Shown piece after piece: positions 7,054 through 12,445 of a stretch of DNA of 15,834 bases (within the stretch, counting starts at the first letter, position 1; the number at the start of each line of letters is the position of its first letter). The stretch lies in contig JAODNF010000089.1 in the NCBI GenBank assembly GCA_025464915.1, positions 1 through 15,834 of the forward strand. The letters are read 5' to 3'. A program made the position numbers and the translations under genes. The stretch comes from Frankiales bacterium (GTDB lineage: Bacteria; Actinomycetota; Actinomycetes; Mycobacteriales; SCTD01). The notes under the pieces are model-generated. The model was given only the letters and a program-made list of their open reading frames with translations, did not search any database and was not told where the DNA came from.

Positions 7054-7965
7054 TCAGCTGAAGCCGGGCGGGCCGGGCAGGCCGTTGCCGGACGACGGCG
7101 ACGGGCTCGGCGACGACGAGGGGCGGGTCGAGCTGCTCGTCCTCGGCTTCGGCGACGGCGAGGTGGAGTGCGTCGGCCGCGGGGACGTCGACGCGCGTGG
7201 CTCGGGCGAGGCGATCACCGGGACCGCGGGCGCCGAGGCCAGCCTCGGCTTCGCGGCGACGCCCTTGTTGAGCACCGTCAGCAGCGTCTTGCTGAGCTGC
7301 CGGGACGCCGCGAGCACCTGGTCGAGCGCGGCGGAGTCGCCGGCGTTCTGCAGGGCGACCTGCTCCTTGTGCAGGAGCGTCAGCGCGGCCTGTGCCGCGA
7401 CCGGGTCGGACTGGGCGGAGGCCAGGGCCTCGGCGATCTGGCCGTGCAGCGCGTTGGCGGCCTTGATCGCCTCGGCGGTCTGACCCGTGCTGGCCGCCCG
7501 CTCGAGCGTGGCCAGGCTGGCGTTCGCCGAGGCCGACTGGGCGCTGATCGTGTCGGTCGTGGTCGGGTGCGTCGTGTGGGGGACCACGCCGAGCAGGAAG
7601 CCGGCCACGGCCGCCGCCGCCACGAACGGCGCCGCGGGGACGCGAACCCGGCGCTTGGCCGGCCGGGCGAGCTCGGCGACGTGTTCGAGGGCGCGCTTCT
7701 CGAAGAAGCGCAGGCCGTCGCGGTCGCTGTCGATGATGTCGGCGGCCACCTGCGGCGCGCCGTTCTCGACGGCGGCGGCGGCCAGCGTCAGGTCGGTCTC
7801 GAGGGTGAGCCGCAGGCTGTCGACCTCGCGCAGCAGGGCGTCGAGGGCGCCCACGCGCGGGAGGTCCGGCAGCACCGTCTGCGCGGTCTCCGGGCGGGCG
7901 TCGGGCAGCACGGGGGGACGCTGCGCACGCAGTCGGCGCGGAAGCCGTCCCTCGTGCTGGGCCAT
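7054..7965 (-). CDS. Single-pass membrane protein with Ser/Thr/Pro-rich tail, function unknown
   Basis: I do not recognise a family in this 303-residue protein. Residues 1-108 are soluble and probably cytoplasmic, with a helical LDALLREVDSLRLTLETDLTLAAAA stretch (41-65) and a basic RPAKRRVRVP just before the membrane. Residues 111-128 form one hydrophobic segment. Residues 135-235 are alanine-rich and predicted helical, probably outside the membrane. The last ~50 residues are a low-complexity Ser/Pro/Thr/Arg tail ending PGPPGFS. The layout (inside helical domain, one pass, outside helical domain, wall-spanning tail) resembles anti-sigma factors or envelope sensors, but no zinc motif or partner sigma gene is present. 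The ATG at 7965 has a good GGAAGGA ribosome site about 10 bases upstream. It diverges from the F420 reductase gene with 142 bases between them. Confidence 0.75.
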   Translation of the reverse strand: MAQHEGRLPRRLRAQRPPVLPDARPETAQTVLPDLPRVGALDALLREVDSLRLTLETDLTLAAAAVENGAPQVAADIIDSDRDGLRFFEKRALEHVAELARPAKRRVRVPAAPFVAAAAVAGFLLGVVPHTTHPTTTDTISAQSASANASLATLERAASTGQTAEAIKAANALHGQIAEALASAQSDPVAAQAALTLLHKEQVALQNAGDSAALDQVLAASRQLSKTLLTVLNKGVAAKPRLASAPAVPVIASPEPRASTSPRPTHSTSPSPKPRTSSSTRPSSSPSPSPSSGNGLPGPPGFS

Positions 7966-8093
7966 GACCGTGGTCCTTCCGGATGTCCGATTTGTACAGG
8001 TTTCGACGCAGGCCGGACTTCTCCTGCCGCTGGGTCACGAAGATTCTCCCATGTGCGGAAGAACCTCTGTGGGGTGTGTTCGACGCGGCTTGG

Positions 8094-8107
8094 CAGACTC
8101 CTTCCCC
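8094..8107 (+). promoter_or_regulatory. Putative leaderless promoter of npdG
   Basis: CAGACT (8094-8099) is a near match to the actinobacterial -10 (TAGACT type) and ends 8 bases before the ATG at 8108; there is no Shine-Dalgarno sequence. The 13-base string CAGACTCCTTCCC starting here is identical to that before the methyltransferase GTG at 15116. No -35 element is evident. Confidence 0.4.
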
Positions 8108-8773
8108 ATGAGTGATCTTCCTGGAACCGATTCCGCCGTCCTTGCCGTGCTCGGGGGGACCGGCGAGCAGGGCCGTGGGCTCGCGCGCCGGTTCGCGCTC
8201 GCCGGCCACCGGGTGGTGATCGGGTCGCGCTCCGCCGGGCGCGCCCAGACCGCTGCCGACGAGCTCGGCGGCGGCCCGGTCTCCGGCGCCGGCAACGCCG
8301 ACGCCGCGGCGAAGGCGGACGTGGTGATCGTCGCCGTGCCGTGGGAGGGCCACAAGGAGCTGCTGCAGGAGCTCGCCCCTGTGCTGGCGGGCAAGGTCGT
8401 CGTCGACTGCGTCAACCCGCTCGGCTTCGACAAGCAGGGTGCCTACGCGCTCGCCGTCGAGGAGGGCAGCGCGGCCCAGCAGGCCGCGGCGGTGCTCCCC
8501 GACAGCCGGGTCGTGGCCGCGTTCCACCACGTCAGCGCCGTGCTGCTCCTCGACGAGACGGTCGCCTCGGTGGACACCGACATCCTCGTGCTCGGCGACG
8601 ACCGCGAGGCGACCGACCTGGTGCAGGATCTGGTCGCCCGGATCCCGGGCATGCGCGGCATCTACGCCGGGCGGCTGCGCAACGCGCATCAGGTCGAGGC
8701 GCTCACGGCCAACCTGATCTCCGTCAACCGCCGCTACAAGGCGCACGCCGGTCTGCGGGTCACCGACGTCTAG
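8108..8773 (+). CDS. npdG: NADPH-dependent F420 reductase (F420H2:NADP+ oxidoreductase)
   Basis: A 221-residue cytosolic enzyme that moves hydride between NADPH and the deazaflavin coenzyme F420. The N-terminal Rossmann motif is VLGGTGEQGRGLARRFALAG (14-33), followed by the NADP-type strand end VVIGSRS. Further marks are ADVVIVAVPW, VVDCVNPLGFD and the C-terminal RNAHQVEALTANLISVNRRYK, all typical of NpdG/Fno. The length is normal. The gene implies that the organism makes F420, as many actinomycetes do. The ATG at 8108 is preceded by a -10-like CAGACT rather than a ribosome site. The frame of the following metal-receptor gene is open across its 3' end, so the two are probably one transcript. 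Confidence 0.93.
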   Translation: MSDLPGTDSAVLAVLGGTGEQGRGLARRFALAGHRVVIGSRSAGRAQTAADELGGGPVSGAGNADAAAKADVVIVAVPWEGHKELLQELAPVLAGKVVVDCVNPLGFDKQGAYALAVEEGSAAQQAAAVLPDSRVVAAFHHVSAVLLLDETVASVDTDILVLGDDREATDLVQDLVARIPGMRGIYAGRLRNAHQVEALTANLISVNRRYKAHAGLRVTDV

Positions 8774-8819
8774 CGACGACCTCGGGACGGACGTCGCGCT
8801 GCCGGCGTCGGTCCGGCGC

Positions 8820-9494
8820 GTGGTCTCGCTCGTGCCCTCGCTGTCGGAGTCCGTCGCCGACTCCGGACTGCTCGTCGGCGTCACCGACTGGTGCCCGCCG
8901 TCGATCGACGCTGCCAGGGTCGGCGGGACGAAGAACCCCGCCGTCGCCCGCGTGATCGACCTGGCCCCGGATCTGGTGCTGGCGAACGCCGAGGAGAACC
9001 GGGCTGACGACCTGGAGGCGCTGCGAGCTGCCGGTCTCGCGGTGTGGGTGACCTACCCGCGGACCGTCCCCGAGGCGCTGGTGTCGCTGGAGCGGATGCT
9101 GGCGGCCTGCGGGCTCGGGAAGCCCCTGTGGCTGGAGGCGGCCTCGCGCGCCTGGGCGGCGCCTTTCGAGGGAGTACGCCGCGGGGCGCTCATCCCGATC
9201 TGGCGACGGCCCTGGATGGCCGTCGGGTCCGGGACGTTCACGGGCGACGTGCTCGCGCGGCTGGGCATCGACAACGTGCTGGCCGACCACCCTGAGCGGT
9301 ACCCGAAGGTCGATCTCGCCGCGCTCCCGCCGTACGACCTGGTCGTGCTGCCCGACGAGCCCTACGCCTTCTCGCCCACGGACGGCCCGGAGTGCTTCGA
9401 GGCGCCCGCGCGCTGCGTCAGCGGTCGGCACCTCACCTGGTACGGCCCGTCGCTGGCGGAGGCGCGCTCGGTGCTGACGGCTCAGCTTCAGTAG
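8820..9494 (+). CDS. Helical-backbone metal receptor (BtuF-like), cytoplasmic form
   Basis: A 224-residue protein of the TroA/BtuF helical-backbone receptor superfamily, related to vitamin B12- and siderophore-binding proteins. Visible marks are the opening VVSLVPSLSESV, LVGVTDWCPP, KNPAVARVIDLAPDLVLAN, and the C-terminal-lobe SGTFTGDVLARLGIDNVLAD and DLVVLPDEPYAF. No signal peptide or lipobox is present, so it is unlikely to be an exported transporter subunit; ligand and role are unknown. GTG 8820 is the first usable start, yet the frame is open upstream and encodes DDLGTDVALPASVRR, which looks like the normal family N-terminus, without any ATG, GTG or TTG. The real start is therefore uncertain (CTG 8799 is the only alternative). 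The 3' end overlaps the convergent YdeI gene by 7 bases. Confidence 0.82.
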   Translation: MVSLVPSLSESVADSGLLVGVTDWCPPSIDAARVGGTKNPAVARVIDLAPDLVLANAEENRADDLEALRAAGLAVWVTYPRTVPEALVSLERMLAACGLGKPLWLEAASRAWAAPFEGVRRGALIPIWRRPWMAVGSGTFTGDVLARLGIDNVLADHPERYPKVDLAALPPYDLVVLPDEPYAFSPTDGPECFEAPARCVSGRHLTWYGPSLAEARSVLTAQLQ

Positions 9495-10042
9495 CGCTGG
9501 CTCTTGATCCGCAGCCCTGCGACGCAGTCGTCGATGAGCTCCTTCAGCCGCTTCTCGCGGGTCTCTGGTCGCTTGGCGCTGGCGAGCCAGTGCCTCACGA
9601 CCTTCTGGTACGACGGGGGCTGGCGCTCCCAGAAGGCCCACGCCTCCGGGACCGCGCGCAGGGGCGCGTCGTCGAAGGCGATGTCGCCCTGCTCGAAGGA
9701 GTAGACGCCGGTCCTGTCCTCGCGCCTCCTGGCGAACGCGGCGCGACCGGCATCGGTCATCTTCCCTTGCTGCTCAAGGGATTCCACCTTCGCGACGTTG
9801 ACCGCAGACCAGATGCTGCTGGGCTTTCGCCGCGTGAAGCGGATCGTGTAGGTCTCGTCGTCGACCCGCCTGCGGATCGCGTCGATCCAGCCGAAGCACA
9901 GTGCCTCGTCGACCGACTCCGACCACGTCATGCAGGGCTTGCCGGTGCTCCGCTTGTGGAAGCCGACGACCAGCTCGGTCTCCCTGGCGTGGTGCTCCTG
10001 CAGCCAGGCGCGCCAGTCGTCGGGCGTCGCGAAGAACCTCAT
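9488..10042 (-). CDS. YdeI/OmdA-family protein
   Basis: A 184-residue cytosolic protein of the YdeI/OmpD-associated (OmdA) family, whose biochemical role is unsettled. The family core is complete: DDWRAWLQEHHARETELVVGF near the N-terminus, KPCMTWSESVDEALCFGWIDA (about 35-56), then RRKPSSIWSAVNVAKVESL. The C-terminal half has PSYQKVVRHWLASAKRPETREKRLKEL, a standard ending. The ATG at 10042 overlaps the stop of the upstream MmcQ/YjbR gene as ATGA, so translation is coupled; a longer frame reaching 10258 is only a shadow of that gene. The last codons overlap the 3' end of the metal-receptor gene on the other strand. YdeI and YjbR families are often neighbours, which suggests a shared but unknown job. 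Confidence 0.92.
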   Translation of the reverse strand: MRFFATPDDWRAWLQEHHARETELVVGFHKRSTGKPCMTWSESVDEALCFGWIDAIRRRVDDETYTIRFTRRKPSSIWSAVNVAKVESLEQQGKMTDAGRAAFARRREDRTGVYSFEQGDIAFDDAPLRAVPEAWAFWERQPPSYQKVVRHWLASAKRPETREKRLKELIDDCVAGLRIKSQRY

Positions 10043-10371
10043 CCGACCGTCTCGCGGGCGGTGTCGAGGTGCTCCTGGATCACGTCGAGCGCGAGGCCGC
10101 GGTCGAGGCGGACGCCGAGCCAGCCGCGGGCGCCGACGTAGGGCGGGCGGAAGTAGACCTCCGGGTCCTCGGCGACAAGAGCCTCCTGCTCGCCGGCCGG
10201 TGCGGCCAGCCACAGCGCGACCCGCCCGTCGCCGTGGTGGTCGTCGAGGAAGTTGCACAACCCCTTGCCGCGGGGACCCGGTGCGAAGAAGGCCGGGCTG
10301 CCGTGGCTGAGGCGCTCCGTCACGCCGGGCATCGCGAGCAGGTGCTCCCGGATCGGCTGGAACGGGTCCAT
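10039..10371 (-). CDS. MmcQ/YjbR-family protein
   Basis: A 110-residue protein of the MmcQ/YjbR family, with a CyaY-like fold sometimes described as DNA-binding; its cellular role is not established. Diagnostic segments are the opening MDPFQPIREHLLAMPGVTERLSHGSPAFF, the middle GRVALWLAAPAGEQEALVAEDPEVYFRPPYVGARGWLGVRL, and a final helix DVIQEHLDTA. Length is normal. The ATG at 10371 has a weak AGGA about 8 bases upstream. The stop overlaps the YdeI start (ATGA), making a two-gene unit. Upstream, a hairpin region separates it from panB on the same strand, so it may have its own promoter or read through from panB. Confidence 0.9.
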   Translation of the reverse strand: MDPFQPIREHLLAMPGVTERLSHGSPAFFAPGPRGKGLCNFLDDHHGDGRVALWLAAPAGEQEALVAEDPEVYFRPPYVGARGWLGVRLDRGLALDVIQEHLDTARETVG

Positions 10372-10390
10372 GCCGGCATCCTGCCCCGCG

Positions 10391-10435
10391 GTTTCACCGT
10401 TTCGCGCCCGTCCGGGGACGGCAGTTCGGTGAAAC
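10391..10435. repeat. Nested inverted repeat after panB, possible terminator or operator
   Basis: GTTTCACCG (10391-10399) and CGGTGAAAC (10427-10435) are exact reverse complements separated by 27 bases, and the loop contains a second GC-rich stem, CCGTCC (10408-10413) with GGACGG (10416-10421). It lies in the 77-base gap between the panB stop and the MmcQ/YjbR start. A U-tract is missing, so it may be a U-less terminator for panB or a regulator site for the downstream pair. Confidence 0.5.
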
Positions 10436-10448
10436 GACGGGAGAGGGG

Positions 10449-11276
10449 TCAGCTGAAGGAGTGCTCCGGGCCGGGGAACTGGCCGCCGCGGACCTCGTCG
10501 GCGTAGGCGCGGGCGGCCTCGCCGAGCACGGTCCGCAGGTCGGCGTACTGCTTGGCGAGCTTCAGGCCCTTGGGGGTGAGGCCGGCCATGTCGGTCCAGA
10601 CCAGCACCTGGGCGTCACACCCAGGGCCGGCGCCGATGCCGATCGTCGGGATGTCGAGCTCCTTGGTGACCCGCTCTGCGAGATCGGCGGGGACCACCTC
10701 CAGCACCACGGCGAACGCACCGGCCTCCTGCAGCGCGAGGGCGTCGTCGAGAAGCTGGTGCGCAGCCTCGCCGCGGCCCTGGACCCGGTAGCCGATGGCG
10801 TTGACGCTCTGCGGCGTGAGGCCGAGGTGCCCCATGACGGGGATGCCGGACTCGGCGAGCAGCTGCACCTGGGGGAGGACCCGGGCGCCGCCCTCGAGCT
10901 TGACCGCCTGGGCGCCGAGCTGCAGGAAGATGACCGCGTTGCGGAGCGCCTGCGCGGGAGACTCCTGGTAGCTGCCGAACGGCATGTCGGCCACGACGAG
11001 CGGCCGCTTGGTCCCGCGGACGACCCCGCGAACGAGCGGGATCATGTCCTCCATCGTGACGGGGACGGTCGTCTCGTAGCCGAGCACGTTGTTGCCGGCG
11101 CTGTCGCCGACGAGCAGCACCGGGATGCCGACCTCGTCGAACAGGCCCGCCGTGAGCATGTCGTAGCTCGTGAGCATCGCCCACTTCTCGCCGCGGTCCT
11201 TGGCGTCCTGCAGGTCGCGGGTGCTGACCCGACGGTTGGTGACGCCGCCGTACAGGGTCTTCAGGTCGTCTGACAC
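10449..11276 (-). CDS. panB: 3-methyl-2-oxobutanoate hydroxymethyltransferase PanB
   Basis: PanB transfers a hydroxymethyl group from methylenetetrahydrofolate to 2-ketoisovalerate, making ketopantoate, the first committed step to pantothenate and CoA. The (beta/alpha)8 motifs are all present: GDSAGNNVLGY, VVADMPFGSYQ, QAVKLEGG, MGHLGLTPQSV, the catalytic-glutamate strand VVLEVVPADL, and IGIGAGPGCDAQVLV. Asp and Glu in the first four are the Mg and substrate ligands known for the family. I choose GTG 11276 (275 residues) because a strong GGAGGA lies 4 bases before it; a GTG at 11303 would add nine non-conserved residues and has no ribosome site. No other pan gene is in the window. It diverges from the maleylpyruvate isomerase-like gene. 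Confidence 0.96.
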   Translation of the reverse strand: MSDDLKTLYGGVTNRRVSTRDLQDAKDRGEKWAMLTSYDMLTAGLFDEVGIPVLLVGDSAGNNVLGYETTVPVTMEDMIPLVRGVVRGTKRPLVVADMPFGSYQESPAQALRNAVIFLQLGAQAVKLEGGARVLPQVQLLAESGIPVMGHLGLTPQSVNAIGYRVQGRGEAAHQLLDDALALQEAGAFAVVLEVVPADLAERVTKELDIPTIGIGAGPGCDAQVLVWTDMAGLTPKGLKLAKQYADLRTVLGEAARAYADEVRGGQFPGPEHSFS

Positions 11277-11280
11277 GAGG

Positions 11281-11286
11281 TCCTCC
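11281..11286 (-). promoter_or_regulatory. Ribosome binding site that sets the panB start
   Basis: GGAGGA on the minus strand lies 4 bases upstream of GTG 11276. It falls inside the extended frame from GTG 11303, which argues that 11276 is the true start. Confidence 0.7.
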
Positions 11287-11378
11287 GGGTCTTCCGCCTC
11301 CACGCAGATGTCGCGGGGCTCCTACCAGCGTGCCACCGGTTCCCTGCGTTGTCCCTGTGTTGCGCGTCACTGTGGTGG

Positions 11379-11391
11379 CAAGATCGCGCGT
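11379..11391 (+). promoter_or_regulatory. Possible leaderless -10 element
   Basis: CAAGAT (11379-11384) ends 7 bases before the ATG at 11392, and no Shine-Dalgarno sequence precedes that ATG. The match to TANNNT is imperfect and no properly spaced -35 is seen, so this is tentative. Confidence 0.3.
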
Positions 11392-12009
11392 ATGGCAGAC
11401 AACTGGCCCACCATCCACGCCGAGCGCCGCGCCCTGGCGTCCGACCTGGGCGACCTCAGCGCGGAGCAGTGGAGGACGCCGTCGCTGTGCCAGGGCTGGT
11501 CGGTGCACGACGTGCTGGCCCACCAGGTGGCCTCGGCGACGCTGACGCCCCCTGCCTTCCTCGCCAAGTTCATCGCGGCCGGCTTCAACTTCGGCAAGTT
11601 CGCGCAGACCGCCGTGGACAAGATCGGCAAGGACGGCCCGGCCGCGACGCTCGCCGCCTACAAGCTCCACGAGACCTCGACCAAGAGCCCGCCCGGGCCG
11701 AAGGACACCTGGCTCGGCGAGACGATCGTGCACGCCGAGGACATCCGCCGGCCGCTCGGGATCGCGCACGACTACCCCCAGGACGCGCTGGTCAAGGTCC
11801 TGGACTTCTTCAAGGGCAGCAACACCCTGATCGGGTCCAAGGACCGGGTCGCCGGGCTGACGCTGAAGGCGACCGACGTCGAGTGGACGCATGGCTCCGG
11901 TCCTCTCGTCGAGGGTCCGGCGGTGTCGCTGCTGATGGCCATGACCGGTCGCAAGGCGCACCTCGACGACCTCACCGGCGACGGGGTCGAGACGCTCCGC
12001 GGTCGCTGA
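11392..12009 (+). CDS. Maleylpyruvate isomerase-family mycothiol-dependent enzyme
   Basis: A 205-residue DinB-fold protein of the actinobacterial group annotated as maleylpyruvate isomerase family mycothiol-dependent enzyme. The N-terminal block ERRALASDLGDLSAEQWRTP followed by SLCQGWSVHDVLAHQ (30-45) is diagnostic; His44 is a likely metal ligand, and His114 with the acidic residues in GETIVHAEDIRRPLG are the probable partners. The middle (about 55-100) is typical: FNFGKFAQTAVDKIG. Members use mycothiol as thiol cofactor, but without neighbouring aromatic-degradation genes there is no reason to assign maleylpyruvate as substrate. The ATG at 11392 lacks a ribosome site. The stop TGA shares its A with the ATG of the next gene, so translation is coupled. 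Confidence 0.88.
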   Translation: MADNWPTIHAERRALASDLGDLSAEQWRTPSLCQGWSVHDVLAHQVASATLTPPAFLAKFIAAGFNFGKFAQTAVDKIGKDGPAATLAAYKLHETSTKSPPGPKDTWLGETIVHAEDIRRPLGIAHDYPQDALVKVLDFFKGSNTLIGSKDRVAGLTLKATDVEWTHGSGPLVEGPAVSLLMAMTGRKAHLDDLTGDGVETLRGR

Positions 12010-12341
12010 TGCCGGTCAGCCCGGAGCAGCAGGAGCTCTTCGACGAGCTGGCGGAGGTGGTCCCCGAGGCAGACCGGCGGCTGGTGTTCGGGAGCCCGGC
12101 ATGCGTGCTCGGCGGCTACATGTTCTTCGGCGTCCACCGGACCGGGGCGTTCGTGCGGCTCTCACCCGAGCTCGGCAAGGAGCTCGAGGCCGAGGGCGGC
12201 CGGCCGTTCGAGCCGAGGGAGGGACGTGCCATGGGCGGCTTCTGGACGCTGCCCGACGGCGACGGGACCGACTGGGTTCGGCGCTCCTTCGAGCACACCA
12301 AGGACCTGCCACCGAAGAAGCCCGCCAGGAAGAAGGCCTGA
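12009..12341 (+). CDS. TfoX/Sxy N-terminal-domain protein
   Basis: A 110-residue protein resembling the N-terminal domain of TfoX/Sxy. Marks are ELFDELAEVVPEADRRLVFGSPACVLGGYMFFGV, GAFVRLSPELGKELEAEGG and MGGFWTLPDGDGTDWVRRSFEH, ending in a basic KKPARKKA tail. TfoX proteins regulate competence in gamma-proteobacteria, but the small actinobacterial members are single-domain and have no shown role in competence; a binding function similar to the YjbR/CyaY fold is plausible. The ATG overlaps the upstream stop by one base (TGATG). The last base of its stop codon is the first base of a long inverted repeat that fills the gap to nadE. Confidence 0.85.
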   Translation: MPVSPEQQELFDELAEVVPEADRRLVFGSPACVLGGYMFFGVHRTGAFVRLSPELGKELEAEGGRPFEPREGRAMGGFWTLPDGDGTDWVRRSFEHTKDLPPKKPARKKA

Positions 12342-12442
12342 CTTCCCTGCTCCTGCCGTCGCCGGCGGCCGCTGACCCTGCCCTCGCCCAGGCTCAGACC
12401 GGTCCGGGTGCGGGCGCTGGGCGGAGGTGGGAGCAGGGAAGT
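12341..12442. terminator. Long stem spanning a convergent gap, probable terminator
   Basis: ACTTCCCTGCTCC (12341-12353) and GGAGCAGGGAAGT (12430-12442) are perfect 13-base reverse complements. In plus-strand RNA two G-U pairs and two more C-G pairs extend the stem to 17 bases (to 12357/12426). Inside, CGCCCAG (12385-12391) pairs with CTGGGCG (12417-12423). It occupies the whole interval between the convergent tfoX-like stop and nadE stop. Because the wobble pairs exist only in plus-strand RNA, it should work best for the plus-strand operon. No U-tract is present. Confidence 0.55.
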
Positions 12443-12445
12443 GGG

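Noticed and set aside
8760..8820. A programmed +1 frameshift fusing NpdG to the metal receptor.
   Set aside because: No slippery sequence or stimulatory structure is evident, and a fused protein would be unprecedented as far as I know. Kept only as one explanation under the start-codon finding.
6911..8884. A 657-codon minus-strand open frame.
   Set aside because: It runs across the npdG gene and the frame-shifted membrane-protein gene, with Arg/Pro/Gly-rich translation typical of a GC-rich shadow. Real genes occupy both halves in other frames.
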